A stretch of 64,000 bases of DNA from Margaritispora aquatica (lineage: Eukaryota > Ascomycota > Leotiomycetes > Helotiales > Discinellaceae). The notes under the pieces were generated by a model. That model worked only from the letters and a program-made list of their open reading frames with translations. It was not told where the DNA came from and made no database searches. The position numbers were made by a program, and so were the translations under genes. The stretch spans positions 434,001 through 498,000 of the forward strand of contig VJWN01000017.1 in NCBI GenBank assembly GCA_007644065.1. Direction: 5' to 3'. This document shows, piece by piece, positions 1 to 11,410 of this stretch. The first letter of the stretch is position 1, and the number at the start of each line of letters is the position of its first letter.

Positions 1-134
1 AGGGCTTCACTTCGTCGTCTTTTGGCACCAGAATCTTTCTTTCTACTCCAAACTCAACTTCTAATTATCATCCCCAAAAGCATTAACACCATACAACCTT
101 TGGAATTTGGAATCTCGCACCATCTCGGATAATC

Positions 135-425
135 ATGCCTGATCAGACATCTCAGACCACTACTACAACAGCCCCTCAAACCGGAGGTGGACAGACGACT
201 ACCACTACTGGCTCTAGTGGTATGTTCATTTGGTATTAAGGTTGTGTTTGTGGAGAATGAGCTTGCTTGATTCTCATTATCCAACTCTGGTAAGATTGCC
301 ATGTTCATCTGCAGTATTATTATTTTGGTGAAATCTAACCTAAGCTAGTTAACATTCGATTTCGTCCATACGCCTTCGGTTATCAGCCAGCACCTTCGTT
401 GAACTACACGCCACAGATGATGTAA
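135..425 (+). CDS. Small low-complexity protein, 53 aa, two exons
   Basis: I do not recognise a family. Exon 1 is 135-219 and exon 2 is 349-425, joined in phase 1 across a 129-bp intron. The intron has a GTATGT donor and a CTAACCTAAGCTAG branch point/acceptor. The N-terminal half is Thr/Gln/Gly/Ser-rich (runs of five Thr, then TGSSG). The C-terminal half is a compact aromatic/Pro segment (RFRPYAFGYQP, then NYTPQMM before the stop). Without the splice the frame closes quickly. The splice gives a clean change from low-complexity to aromatic sequence ending in a TAA, which is the main support. It has no signal peptide and no membrane segment. It is too short for ordinary gene finders. Its function is unknown. 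Confidence 0.55.
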
Positions 426-1583
426 ACTGGTCCCGCCTCATGTTCCAGAGGTCCATTTGGGAAAGCTGTATTTAGCGTTGGCATCAGCCGGGATAGCTGG
501 GGATATGGTTGTGTCTACCAGTCGTTTGCAGGTGTCAGATATCAGTATTTGATAGGAGGCTCTCAGGATATAAACCACTCGTTGCAATATATTCCTAACA
601 CAATGTCTTCCTTATCGCCTTAATTTCGTTCTTCCGTTTATTCCCAACACGGTTCTGTGTAGGATCATAAGAACCCTTTCTTGGCTTAGTATCCAATCAC
701 ACCATTCGATACTGATGAGGAGTAATAAAATTATATTCGTGAAGATTTTTGCGTTTGTAACGTAAACCTGAGCATCTGGCTTCTTCCTCTTCTTCTTCTT
801 CTTCTCCTCTCCGGTATAACGATACCTCTGAGCCCTATACACTTTTCCGCCTTGCTTTTGGCCTCATTTCTCATCCTCATCGATGAAGAAAGCCAAGGTA
901 CCAGGCAAGAGTCTGCTTTATCAGCCGGAAAGAACAGCAGTTTATAACTTCTCCATCCCGTGATAGTAATAGCTTGTACAGTGGATTCCCCTTGGAGGCT
1001 TTGGTTACAAATCGAAGAGGTTCATTCTCAGCGCAGCGCAAAGAGAGAAGAAGTGAAAACCGGAAGTGGAAAGTCAGAAGTTTGTCACACAGAAGTATTT
1101 CCCTTGGAAGAGCATAGCTACTTTGTTGGCTGCGCATAGCACAGGGCCACTTTTTGCTCCAACTCAATCGAAGGGGTGTTAAGAAACAAGCGTTCTCGGG
1201 CAAGCACACTTGGCCGCAAACGTCGTAGCCACAGATCTTATTAAAATTTTACCGACGTTACTAGAACTATACCACCGCTTTGTAGGATCCTTGATCACTT
1301 GATTGGATATGTCAGCTTACCTATCTGGCAATGGGGATAATATAGAGCGGTCTGGCCGATTGGAAGTATTTAGGAGAGACATATAACGTAAATAAAATAA
1401 AAATGTATTAACTTTGATACATTCGTAGATTATGAGCGACTTGGATTCGAAGTACCTATAATATGTCTCGTTACAGGGTGCGTCTCGCTACATAGGAACG
1501 GAGGTTAATATGGCTAGAATTTAGTCTATATCTATAGTATGTGTGAGCTGGCTCATTATGAAAGCCACTTTACCTGCCGTGTT
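426..1583. other. Intergenic, no supported gene
   Basis: Open frames here on the minus strand (612-842 and 877-1209) lack family features, and the second opens with GTG rather than ATG. A run of TTC repeats lies near 785-805. I see no RNA gene. Confidence 0.5.
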
Positions 1584-2744
1584 CTACTGCTCTGAATGGT
1601 TCCAGTTATCGCTTTTCTCCCAGTAATCAGCAAGGTCCTGACGACCCAACCAATTCATCAGGTCCCAAATCCGGAACCCTCCATCCGCGAGCACAGGTCC
1701 CAGTCTCCGTTCATTCTCGTCATCCAGAGCCTTCAACTCATCTTTCTCTGGGAGATCCTCGAGTTCGTCGAACCACTCCCGCTGCCACGTTGTCTGCAGT
1801 AAGTTAAAGAACGACTCCGGGTCGCCATTCTCGGCAAAGTCAAACATGGTAACGAGAGTGTCGACCCAATTACATACTTGAATACCAGTGATGGTGCCCT
1901 TGTGTTGGCGCATCTCAATCGTTTGTCTGCGCAGAGGTAGATTGCCGAACCTTACAAGGCTAGAGCAATTGCAGTATCCGTTGGCCTTGTCGCATTTGTT
2001 ACCACTAATCTTGAGAATGTCAGCGCGACTCGCACAAGAATATACCGCCTCGAAGAAGTCGAAAGGGGTCGCTCTACGTTCAGTCTCCTGCAATAGCCTT
2101 ACCGCGAACTTACTAGATGATCGCAAGGAGGAGGCGTACCACGTGTTGATTCGATATGGGGGATGAACGCTGCTAATCTGAGGCTCGAATGTGTACAGGA
2201 ATGTGAGGATTCTCCTAAGTGACTCGTCGGTGAAACCTTCTTGGCCGTGGCCTAGATGTACGTGGAAGCCACAGGTTTTGTTGATCTGAATCTTGTACTT
2301 ACTATGCAATAATTCACACATCGCTTTTACCTCTTCCAAAGACTCTCTGGAGTAGACCAACGCCGGGCTCTTGATCTCAATAGCTGCATACTGCAGCCCC
2401 TCTTCGTTCTTTACTTCTTCTTCGTCGTTAATGTCACCGTCCTGTACTGACTCATCAGTGTCAAGTTCCCACATGGTAATGTCCGAACAAGAAAGATCAG
2501 ATGGATTGATGCTGAATTTCCCTGTAGCGGCAATGGTCTGCGCCATGTGTTGGGTGATTAGTCTGAACATCGTGGCTTTGATACTCTCATATTCCTTCTG
2601 ATAGTATGATGAACTTGATGCTTTGGTTTCGGGAAAGAGGACTGTTCCTTCCTTGGGACCATATTCGACAGCGATCTTTGTGCTGTGTGAGATATAAGCG
2701 ACGCGACATTCAAGCTCGACGCCGAAGGTGAAAGGGTGAATCAT
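1584..2744 (-). CDS. Amidoligase-like protein (Amidoligase_2 type), 386 aa
   Basis: This is a single-exon gene. I start it at the ATG at 2744 because the protein then opens directly with the family's first motif (MIHPFTFGVELEC). The open frame upstream of that codon is compositionally unlike the rest and reads as leader. Features of the family, an ATP-grasp-unrelated glutamine-synthetase-fold amide-bond ligase group, are the F-G-x-E-x-E start, an EIKSPAL strand near residue 120 and a GFHVHLGH motif near residue 157 (metal/ATP-site His). A later RLGN/TIEMRQHKGT-type segment matches the fold's C-terminal half. An acidic insert (about residues 100-115) is likely a loop. The substrate cannot be inferred from sequence. 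Fungal genomes carry several such standalone proteins of unknown role. It is transcribed in the same direction as the GH18 gene upstream. Confidence 0.8.
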   Translation of the reverse strand: MIHPFTFGVELECRVAYISHSTKIAVEYGPKEGTVLFPETKASSSSYYQKEYESIKATMFRLITQHMAQTIAATGKFSINPSDLSCSDITMWELDTDESVQDGDINDEEEVKNEEGLQYAAIEIKSPALVYSRESLEEVKAMCELLHSKYKIQINKTCGFHVHLGHGQEGFTDESLRRILTFLYTFEPQISSVHPPYRINTWYASSLRSSSKFAVRLLQETERRATPFDFFEAVYSCASRADILKISGNKCDKANGYCNCSSLVRFGNLPLRRQTIEMRQHKGTITGIQVCNWVDTLVTMFDFAENGDPESFFNLLQTTWQREWFDELEDLPEKDELKALDDENERRLGPVLADGGFRIWDLMNWLGRQDLADYWEKSDNWNHSEQ

Positions 2745-3108
2745 TCTGAGTATTGAAATATAGGATCGTAAGAGTATAAAGATATAAGGATGTAATATTG
2801 GAAAGGTATGAAGATGATGCTGCTGAAGATTTTTGAATTTGAAAAGATGCAGCCATGCTGTCAACTTATAGAAAGTTGCATTGTACTTGATATCTCTGAA
2901 TAGAACAATCACAAAGCGGTAATAAAGTGATTGTGGAAACTGTTTATGTCTTTGTAGAAAAGCTAAGATCGAGAGATCAAGCAGAAAGAAAAACAATACA
3001 ATAGCCTTGTTACTCACTGTCTACTGTGCTAACGAATAAGGAGGACTAAAATATTCTTTACAAGCGAACCATGAAAACAAAGACATGGAACAATGGATGG
3101 AGACCGGT
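2745..3108. other. Intergenic / leader between amidoligase and GH18 genes
   Basis: AT-rich. The minus-strand frame stays open through 3017 but encodes a hydrophobic, Phe/Tyr/His-rich stretch without family character. I read it as the amidoligase 5' leader rather than protein. Confidence 0.5.
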
Positions 3109-4190
3109 CTATTCGTCAAGGAGGCCATCAGAGTAGTACTCAAACTCATTGGGCACCGGAGCATCATCGTCAGAGTTCGAGTCAGCATCCATCATCAGAA
3201 ACGGATTCTTAACCTTGAGCGCTGCACTCGCAGGGGGCGCCACCACAGGCACATCAGTGACTTGTAGCGGGAAACCATTCCTAACGTGCTTCGTGCACCA
3301 TAGCGCCCACTCCCACGGTCTTGCTTTATCACCAGGCAGTGAGTTGAAGTATTCCCAGCCCATTACTCCTCCAAATCCAGGATATCTCTGCTTGAGATTA
3401 ATCAGCACCTCTTGCAGGATCTCGAACGGTATCCATCCACTGCCGTTGCTCGGATTTGTAACCATTCCAACAACAAGCTTCTCGGCCGGATATCCTCTGG
3501 CAACCATGAAGTCATATCCTTCAGTTTTGCTCATGTCTCCCCATCCACAATAAAATTGTGTGTTGTACCATGCAATCTGTTTCCCACGCATGACTTCCAG
3601 TGCCTCATAGCTGAAGCCACTGAGATTATGCTCTGGGCGGTCGGACATGAGTGCTGCTGCAACAGGCGCGAGGGTTATAATGAAGCTTGCTCCAAAATCG
3701 CTCTTCAGTCGGTCGATCAGCCTGATTATGCCTGCGAGAGTCATTGGCTCTTCAACATCGAGATCCAAGCCATCCAGATCGCGCTCGCGGATCAAATTGC
3801 GTAACGGGACATAGTATGATTCGAAGGCTTCTTCGTCGAGATCAAGACGCGTGAAGGAACCTTTAGCTGCCCCGCCTAGCATTCCTAGGACTTTGATGCC
3901 AGTGGCTTGCAGAATACGCAGCTCTGCCCATAAGGTAACATATCGAGGATGGTGGGGTACGTGATCGTTCTGCGAAGTGTTAACAGTGCGCGTTGGTAGA
4001 AGAAAAGACATACTAGTGTTATGTTTCCAGGAGGGTCGTTGAGGTGGATTGCCGCGAGATTGACGTGTGTGACCGCTATGTCTGGCTGTGTTATGATGGG
4101 AAGAATAGAGCACGGCGTTCCATCTTGATTATGTAGTGTTTGATAATATATCACGATTCGTGGAGTAGTAGGTGGTGGAATAGGAGGCAT
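3109..4190 (-). CDS. GH18 chitinase-like glycoside hydrolase, 345 aa
   Basis: Exon 1 is 4190-4014 and exon 2 is 3969-3109, with a very short 44-bp phase-0 intron at 3970-4013. The start is the ATG at 4190; the frame upstream has only GTG. The diagnostic motif DGLDLDVEE gives D125-x-x-D128-x-D130-x-E132, the GH18 catalytic signature with E132 as the acid. A preceding IKVLGMLGG strand (SxGG-like) and a later QIAWYNTQFYCGWG segment fit the TIM barrel. Family members cleave beta-1,4-GlcNAc in chitin, or N-glycan cores in the endo-GlcNAcase branch. No signal peptide or chitin-binding module is visible, so it may be intracellular or unconventionally exported. The C-terminal ~35 residues are acidic and Asp/Ser-rich. 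It is divergently arranged with the phosphoesterase at 4523. Confidence 0.87.
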
Positions 4191-4522
4191 ATTGCGGGGT
4201 TGTGGAGGGGAAGATGTCGTCCAGACCAAGGACACTATGGATGTCGCGTTTCGGCTTGAATTTCAGCGACATGACTTCGTTACCACCGAAATTCACTTGA
4301 TTCACCACGTTTCATGTCATCTCATTCTACAGTTTATCATTCTTGAAGCTATTCGGAGCTTATTTTGGTATTATGAAAGCAATTGCTTCTACGGCCAATG
4401 AGAGTCCATGCCTGAGACACGAGTTTCGTGATATTCACAACTTATGTCCATCCTCCTGCTGTATTAAGTTCGACGTCCGAGTTTACAATTCTCTGTGGAT
4501 ACAATGATACCAGTATATAAAG
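4191..4522. promoter_or_regulatory. Divergent promoter region, GH18 / phosphoesterase
   Basis: About 330 bp separate two divergent starts. TATATAAAG at 4513-4521 lies directly upstream of the plus-strand ATG and is too close to act as its TATA box for that start. No defined operator was recognised. Confidence 0.45.
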
Positions 4523-5771
4523 ATGTTCCCCTTCATCTTCCCAGCGGTGGTGGTTGGGACCATCGCCACGATGTTATGGATTAGTTACATAGCACGATTC
4601 TCGCCAATTGTCCCTCTACTTGTCGGTACTACAAGCGCCAAAATACAGCCATGCCTCAGATTGAACTCGGATAACAAGTTTAGCATTGCTATATTCTCGG
4701 ACTTGCATTATGGTGAGGAGGAAAATGGTTGGGGAATTGATCAGGATGTCGGTTCAACTAGGGTCATGAACAGCATTTTGGATTATGAAGACCCGGATTT
4801 TGTTATTATTAGTGAGTGGCTAAGTTATTAGAAGAAAGCTCTCTTGCTTACAAATCTTAGATGGAGATCTCATCACCGGAGAGAACACCTTTCTCAAAAA
4901 TTCCACCAAGTACTTGGATAGCGTCGTGGCTCCTCTAGCTGTCCACAAGAAGTCTTGGGCAAGCACCTATGGAAACCATGATTCCCAGTATAACCTCTCC
5001 CGAGAAGCTCTCTTCCAAGAGGAGAACAAGTACCTTCAGTCTTATACAAAACATTCTCCATCCGGCGTTCCTGGCATCACCAACTACGTCCTGCCCATCT
5101 TTCCACACAAGAAATCATACAACACCACCCCAGTAGCCATTCTCTGGTTCTTCGACTCTCAAGGTGGTGCAGAATTCCAAGCTCCAGCTGGCTCTCAAAA
5201 TATCCCGAACTGGGTCCAGCCCTCTGTCGCAGAATGGTTTATCGAAGAACGTCAAGCTCTCGCACTCAAATACGGCAAAGACATCCCTAGCCTAGCATTC
5301 GTTCACATCCCCCCTTCAGCATTCCGCACTGTTCAGAAATCCTTGCTGTCAAATCTCGGGACTGAATCAAAGCATTTCCCTGGCCTGAATGACGATGTCC
5401 CGTTAGCATATCAAGGCTCGGGCTTGCAAGATGTTCCGTTCATGCAAGCACTTGCCGACACCCCACTTCTCCATTCTGTGTACTCGGGCCATGATCATGG
5501 GGACGCATGGTGTGCCAACTGGCCAGATGGTACGAATGATCCGAAGGGCGTCAGTTCACCTCACTTGTGCTTTTGCAAGCACACCGGATATGGAGGATAT
5601 GGGAATTGGAACCGAGGAAGTAGGATTCTAAGGCTAAGCTTTGGACATGAGATGGAAGTTGAGACATGGGTGAGGATGGAGAATGGAGAGGTTGTGCAAA
5701 GAGTAGGCTTGAACGAGACATACGGAACAGATGTGTACCCGCTGGAGGACGGGGAGGATTACTCAACCTGA
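4523..5771 (+). CDS. Calcineurin-like metallophosphoesterase (Dcr2/SIA1 type), 399 aa
   Basis: Exon 1 is 4523-4811 and exon 2 is 4861-5771, with a 49-bp intron splitting an Asn codon. Splicing rebuilds the metal-binding block INGDLITGENT, which supports the junction. Metallophosphoesterase ligands in order are FSDLHYG (D60, H62), NGD (about residues 97-99), YGNHD (about 134-137), VHIPPSAF, and GHDHGD near residue 306. These are the standard five motifs that hold two metals. An N-terminal hydrophobic segment (residues 3-20) is a signal peptide or signal anchor, so the enzyme is probably in the secretory pathway or extracellular. Yeast Dcr2 acts on Ire1 and Sic1, but this clade in filamentous fungi is large and the substrate here is not evident. 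Confidence 0.88.
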
Positions 5772-5880
5772 TAGAACGGGCACATTGTGGAAGTTACTAG
5801 GCCATCTCAGATAATTCCGTTGCACGATGTGTTGCTCGTTTGCCTGATGCGGAACTACAAATTGACCGATTCCCATGACA

Positions 5881-7293
5881 TCAAGCAATCTTAACCACTA
5901 CCTTCTTCTCACCACTTTTCTTTGTCCCAAAATACTCCAAAGCAGAGAGCACGCCATCCATGCCTTCACCCACGACCTCATATGCCATCGGCTTTAACTT
6001 GCCTTCTACAATGTACTTCTCCAGCTTTGGCATGAAGGACTTGATGCTCGAATTCACGATTTCTGTATCCGGATCTTGTTTACCGATTGCACCGAGCTTG
6101 ACAAGGTCGATGTTGATACCTTCTCGAGGTGGTATTGGTTGCCTGCAGTTTTCATTAGCAGCAGCCAAAAACAATTGAAATGGGCTTGAGGAGAGTGTAA
6201 AAGTGTGGAGATCTACCAGTCATTTGTGGTAGAGAAGTACTTCGCTCCAGCTTGGACACTGCTGTGACTCGCTAGGGCTTCCATGCCAGTCTCACTAGCC
6301 ATAGCGCTAGCATCAAAGATACTAGTGAATGCTCCTCCTGTTATCTCCTTGATCTTTTGAAGCTGATCATCGAGGGGAAGTTTGTAGTCGATTGTCTCGT
6401 CTGCTCCAAGACTTTTCACTAGCTGTGATGTCATCAGCTAATTTGAAGCACTGTTTTCAAAAGTCACTTACATCATTGTTCTTGGGAGAACAAGTAGTGA
6501 GGATCTTATAGTTGTCGATCTTTGCGAGCTTGTTTGTATTGTTAGTCCTTGTCATGAGGACAGGATAAGCGAGATGTATGACTTACCTGAATAGCGTATT
6601 GACCAACGCTGCCTGCTCCACCAAGAATAACGATCCATTCACCACCTGCAGATTGCTCCATCTGAACCCCCTTGTACAGACCTAGAGAAGCAGTCTGAAA
6701 TCATGAGTACCACTCTCCATACATCACTGTCACTAACTTACCAAAACACCAACACCAATGGTAGCAGCCTGCTCGGCCGAGATATTGTCTGATTTCTTGA
6801 ACGCAAAATCGACGTCCATAACGAACTAGCTGTGTTAGCATAATAGCATTGTCTCCATGGAGAATCACCCCCCCAAAAATAAAAAATAAAAATGAAACGA
6901 GACGCACATATTCCTGGAAAGTCCCACATCCCACCTCACCCAACTTTGTACATCCAAACACAGCATCACCAACTTTAAACCTCTCCACGCCCTCGCCGAC
7001 TTGGACGACGGTGCCAGAGGCGTCGCAGCCGAGGACGATGGGGAACGAGGAGATAAGCATCCCGGTTTGTTGTTGAAATCCTTCGCTGATGGGCACTTGA
7101 GTTAGTCTTGAACTATCTGTAATGTGGCATTGATGTATGATAAGTCTATGAAAGGGGGAGGGGAGCAATACACGGGGTTGATGGCCGTGAACTCCGACTT
7201 TACGAGAATCTGTCCAGCAGCTGGCTCAGGCTTCGTGATGCCATCGCTGACTTCAAAGGCTGCGCCTACTTTGGAAAGAGTGACGCCTTTCAT
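5881..7293 (-). CDS. Zinc-independent MDR-family oxidoreductase / enoyl reductase, 338 aa
   Basis: Seven exons: 7293-7172, 7085-6908, 6825-6742, 6694-6587, 6528-6472, 6422-6217 and 6142-5881. All junctions are GT-AG and the spliced length is exactly 339 codons. The N-terminus (MKGVTLSKVG...) opens a GroES-like domain with LGCDASGTVVQVG and VGDAVFG. The NADPH-binding Rossmann fold carries GGAGSVGQY starting at residue 153, and the strand LVKSLGADETIDY follows. No catalytic zinc ligand set (GHE) is seen, as in the quinone-oxidoreductase / trans-enoyl-reductase branch often labelled CipB- or ToxD-like. No polyketide synthase is present in the window, so a role as a partner reductase is not supported here. 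Intron density is the highest in the window. Confidence 0.9.
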
Positions 7294-8568
7294 TTTGAGT
7301 GGTTGGTGGAATGTCGTGAAGTAGTGATTTACTTGAAGTACTAAGAGAACTGACTTGCAGTTTCACTCGGTGGATGAGAAGGCTTGATACTGATTCCTCC
7401 AGAGGAGAAGACACAGGTTTATATCTCAATATCAACACCAAAGCATAGATCCATGCACAGGAATCAAGGCACCAAGCTTTACGTCCTCCCATCCCATCCC
7501 GTTCATCCTTCGCCGTTATGCCTCCACCAGCCCTGCCAGCCCTGCGAGCCTGAGATGTCGAAGGATTTCAACATCCCGTTGTCACTTCACCAACCAATGC
7601 GACCATAGTCGGTAGAAAAGCTTTCCAGCTTATCCAACCTCCAGAGTGCTGTCCTGCATGTGGGGCCAAACTCCAGATTGCAAGGCGTCGTGGGGAGGAG
7701 TTCATTGGCGGGGCTCGCTTAACCCCGCCGTGCACATGATAGTGCCAAGGGGAGCTGAAAAGGGAACATGCAGACTGCCTGGGCTTGCAGGTTGAATGCT
7801 TGATCTGAGTCACAGAGAGACTATGTTGAAGCCTCTAGGGAGATATGCATGGGACGTCTGGTATGCAGTAGCTCATCCGACCTTGAGTACATATATGTGT
7901 CATGTGACAGACGATGGAGAAATTGGAAATAACTTGGTTGATAGGCGTGGACACTTCGCTGCAGGGATTCAGTGCATATCTACAAAGGCGCAGTCTCGTT
8001 GAACTGAATAAGGCTATCTTTTTACCCAGATATGTACATGCTTCCCTACTTCTACAGTCATTGAACCACAATTGCGTAGCTACCTCCCTCTTCTGAAATT
8101 GATCGTGGCTACTAGTGGTGATGTTGATGTTGATGGTGGAGGTGGAGGTGGAGGTGATTCTTTAGGATTACTATAGCTCCAGAATAGGGAATGAGCAATA
8201 TGAAAACGAGAGCTCTGTTTCATCGCTGCTATTCATAAGTATGGAGATAATGTTCTGAACGCGGCTTTAAATGAAATGGGAACTTCGATAGGCTCCTCTC
8301 GTCCAACTGAACGTGGCTCTGGAATGGTGACGCCATGTATGAGAGAGATATTGGGGGTGTATGAATTTTGTTTGCAACACTTCTTGCCATGAGATGATTT
8401 GCATATCTGATGGCAGTTTGAGTCGTTCTCGACACCCGAATCCACAGATATCGACCAACTCCTGTCTCCCAATCAGCCACTATCTAAACACGCTCGCAGA
8501 GTAAGGAAAGAGCAAACCTAACTTTTTCTCGATCAAATCTTCCCAGCACTTTGAATGCCCTGCCCCAG
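7294..8568. other. Intergenic with GGTGGA microsatellite; no supported gene
   Basis: A short triplet/hexamer tract (GATGTT then GGTGGA units) lies near 8118-8157. Overlapping minus-strand frames at 8229-8480 in more than one frame look like random openness downstream of the small membrane protein gene. I could not join them to it. Confidence 0.45.
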
Positions 8569-9016
8569 TTACGAGTAGTCGTATTGATCGATGAATTGGC
8601 TGCACAGGTACCAGAACACATATAACAGCGTGATCATGAGGATGCCGGATAATAGTGCTACCAATCCGTTCGGAACATGACTGCCGTCTTGCGCGTTGAT
8701 TTCGTGTCTCTGTGCTGGTGTGAGAGTGCCATAACCAGGGCTTGGATGAGTGGATCGGTGAGAGAAGTAGTCGTGTTGAGGATTTGCTTCCTCGTCTTGT
8801 TGGTGTTGATGGTTGCTCGAGGAGGGGCACTGGTGACAATGCATAGTGTCCTGCTGGTCACTGCATGCTTTATGCTCAGGGTGGAGTTTCTATATTGGAT
8901 TCGGTGAGTAGACTCTTAAGCAAGAGGTTCATACTCACGTGTGTTTGATGCGGGTTGAGTTCGGAGTGATTAGCATCACGGGAATTGTCTTGGGTAGGAA
9001 CTGACTCAGGTTTCAT
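8569..9016 (-). CDS. Small C-terminally anchored membrane protein, 127 aa
   Basis: Exon 1 is 9016-8939 (26 codons) and exon 2 is 8874-8569, with a 64-bp phase-0 intron with a GTGAGT donor. The only in-frame ATG upstream of the splice is at 9016; the longer frame begins at a GTG. The protein is hydrophilic and His/Gln/Ser-rich for ~95 residues, with a CxxC-like pair (MHCHQC). It then ends in one hydrophobic helix (NGLVALLSGILMITLLYVFW) and a short acidic tail (QFIDQYDYS). This is the layout of a tail-anchored protein with a cytosolic N-terminus. I do not recognise a family. The acceptor choice rests on frame; an acceptor a few bases away would break it. Confidence 0.6.
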
Positions 9017-9916
9017 ATCGATCGTGGTAATATCTAACGATCGACACGTTTTCGATGAGGCAGCGACTATCACGGTTGGAATTAGGGAGAGTATGGGATG
9101 AATTTACTTCTAATTGAGGCTGTGTTTTGATTCAATTGGTTTTGATGCTCCGGACGGGAATAACTAATGATCAATAGATCACGATACTATTCAAAATCCC
9201 TCACACTGCCATCAATTGTCGTCAAACTAAGGTTCATACTATCCAAAGATCGTCTCCATGCTATGTGAAGGGTTGCTTCTTATTGGCCTTCGCCACCTCA
9301 TAAATTAACTAAACAAATCTCCGGCAAGGATGCACTTTTAGTTCCATATCACACACAATGCCTACTTAGAAAGACTAATGTTCGAATAGTCATGCGATCG
9401 GTGTATGGAGGAGTACATCCCGGAGTCCGCTTCTCCCTCTCCGTTAGATCCACAACCTTAATTCAATGTCCACGGGCAGACTTCTCCAAGCGAGATATTC
9501 GGAACAAACAAAGCGAGAACTTGGTTTTGTTGTGCTCGCCAAGTATAGTGGCTGAGACGTTCCTGCGCCGCAACCAATTGCACGACTCGCTTAGGCCTAT
9601 GATGGCGTAGATTACGAAATCAAGTACCAAAATGGATATTCGTCACCGAGCTGCTAATTGACATGTTTTGGTGAACTCAATCAAACAAGGGGGAATATTT
9701 AGGATATGTAGTTCACCTCATCGTCATTGCTTGAGAGGCTGTGTCTTTCCTCGTGAATCAGGAGAAGGTATAAGAGAGTCGTGGTTGCCACGTTTTCCCG
9801 AGAAGACCAGTGTTCTAGCGCAGGAGCATCTCAGCTGTTTTAGCAGTGACAACAAACGGTGGCATTCTGTTCTATCATATAACAACTCCATCCCAAGGAC
9901 TTTATAAACTAGCACG
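9017..9916. other. Divergent intergenic region; no supported gene
   Basis: This is 900 bp between the minus-strand small membrane gene and the RTA1 gene. Open frames here (9392-9610, 9668-9907) show no family features or sensible splice structure. Confidence 0.45.
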
Positions 9917-10910
9917 ATGGCTCTTCATCTGCTCGCAAGATATGTCGACCCAAACTTTCCCCCTCCTGGAGGAGATGGCGATGCGCCTGTCATTATCTAT
10001 GGGTACAGCATTTCCCCTGCTCTCTCATCCCTTGCAAGCTAACAATACAGATATACACCTAATTATCCACTCACAATATTCGCTGCTACAATTTTCAGCG
10101 TCTCCCTGGTCCTCCACGTGTACCAGATCTACCGTCACCGAACCTGGTACTTCGTCACAGTCCCCATTGGTCTCGTGCTCGAAATCCTGGGCTATGTCTT
10201 CCGTTCCTTCTCAGCACACAAGAATCCTTATAATGTCATGAACTTCGTCTTGCAATATTTCTTCATCGTCACTGCGCCTGTCTTCCTCACTGCGGGGATA
10301 TATGCAGTCCTCTCGATTCTGATCTCGAGAACTGGAGCACAATATTCATTCCTGAGTCCTAAAGCTGTCCTCGGTAAGTTGTTTCGTCAAAGTTGATTGT
10401 AACACCACCTGATATATGAAAGGAATCTTCATCACTAGCGATGCCGTCACAACAGTTGCTCAAATCGCCGGCGCAGCACTTATCGGAGCCGCACAATCCA
10501 ACTCCAAGTCGCCCACTACCGGGCAGCGCATCCTCACCATCGGTCTCGCTATCCAAGTCTTCATCACTCTGATCTTCTGGGTCCTACTTCTCATGTTCTT
10601 GTACCAATCTCGCGCCGTCCTCTGGGCCAAATCGGACAAGAAACCATTCTTGATCTCGTTCATCCTTGCGACGGCTCTGGTATACTTGAGAACCTGCTTC
10701 AGATTGGCAGAGGTTGCGCAGGGAGTGAGTTCGTATCTGTTTACGCATGAGGCTTTCTTTGCTGCGCTGGAGTTTGCACCTATTGCTGCGGCGATGTTGC
10801 TGTTTAATGCGTGGCATCCTGGACGATGCTTGGGGAGACAGGAGGTCAAGGGCGGTGATGTGGATGTGGAGATGGAGAGGCAAGAACAGATCAGTGGGGC
10901 GAAGGCTTGA
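9917..10910 (+). CDS. RTA1-like seven-helix membrane protein, 298 aa
   Basis: Exons are 9917-10002, 10051-10373 and 10423-10910, with introns of 48 and 49 bp. Splicing rebuilds YGYTPNYPL at the first junction and KAVLGIFITSD at the second. Seven hydrophobic segments are visible. Family landmarks are YxPN near the N-terminus, the ETxGYxxR-like segment (LEILGYVFR), APxFxTAGIY (APVFLTAGIY), FITSDAVTTVAQIAGAAL, and RTCFRLAEVAQG followed by HEAFFAALEF. RTA1/RSB1/RTM1 proteins are fungal plasma-membrane or vacuolar proteins linked to lipid (sphingoid base) translocation and resistance to 7-aminocholesterol or molasses toxins. The exact substrate here is unknown. The C-terminal ~30 residues are charged and presumably cytosolic. 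Confidence 0.92.
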
Positions 10911-11410
10911 ACTGAAGAGTAGGAGTGAGTTGAGATTCCTGGGTGTTTGGTGAGATTTAGATTTGTTCTTATATTCTTATAATGCAGGTGGAGGAATACC
11001 CTAGAGATAGTTAATCAATGAGAATGAAGTAACATCATGTTTACATTATTTTAGTAACAGAAATCCTCTACATACTCGCAATCTTGTTTATGTTTAGGAA
11101 TGCAGTGCAAACCCTGTCCTGCTTTGAGTTGTATGGAACAACAGAAGAACTGGAAATAACTCGCTTAGCATCGCGAATTCGCAACATAATCTCAAAACAT
11201 TATCATATTAAGACTCAAAGGTCTGCAAGACCTCATCTACCTCAGGAAAATCTCAAAACACTCAAGCACACCTCTCGAACCTCCTAATCAAGAATCCAAC
11301 ACCAGCTCAAACCCGCCCACTCCTCCCCCTCAATCCATCCAAATCCACCTCTCCCTCGCCAGGATCACCAAACACCAATTACGGCGGCACACCACCCGCA
11401 CTCTCTCCCA
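10911..11410. other. Convergent intergenic region
   Basis: This is the 3' side of both the RTA1 gene (+) and the SNF2-like gene (-). No gene is seen. Confidence 0.5.

Noticed and set aside
2745..3017. N-terminal extension of the amidoligase frame (91 residues)
   Set aside because: Composition is random, AT-rich leader-like, and the family start motif sits right after the downstream ATG.
8229..8480. Overlapping minus-strand frames below the small membrane gene
   Set aside because: More than one frame is open, with no motif, and no splice joins them to the gene at 8569-9016.
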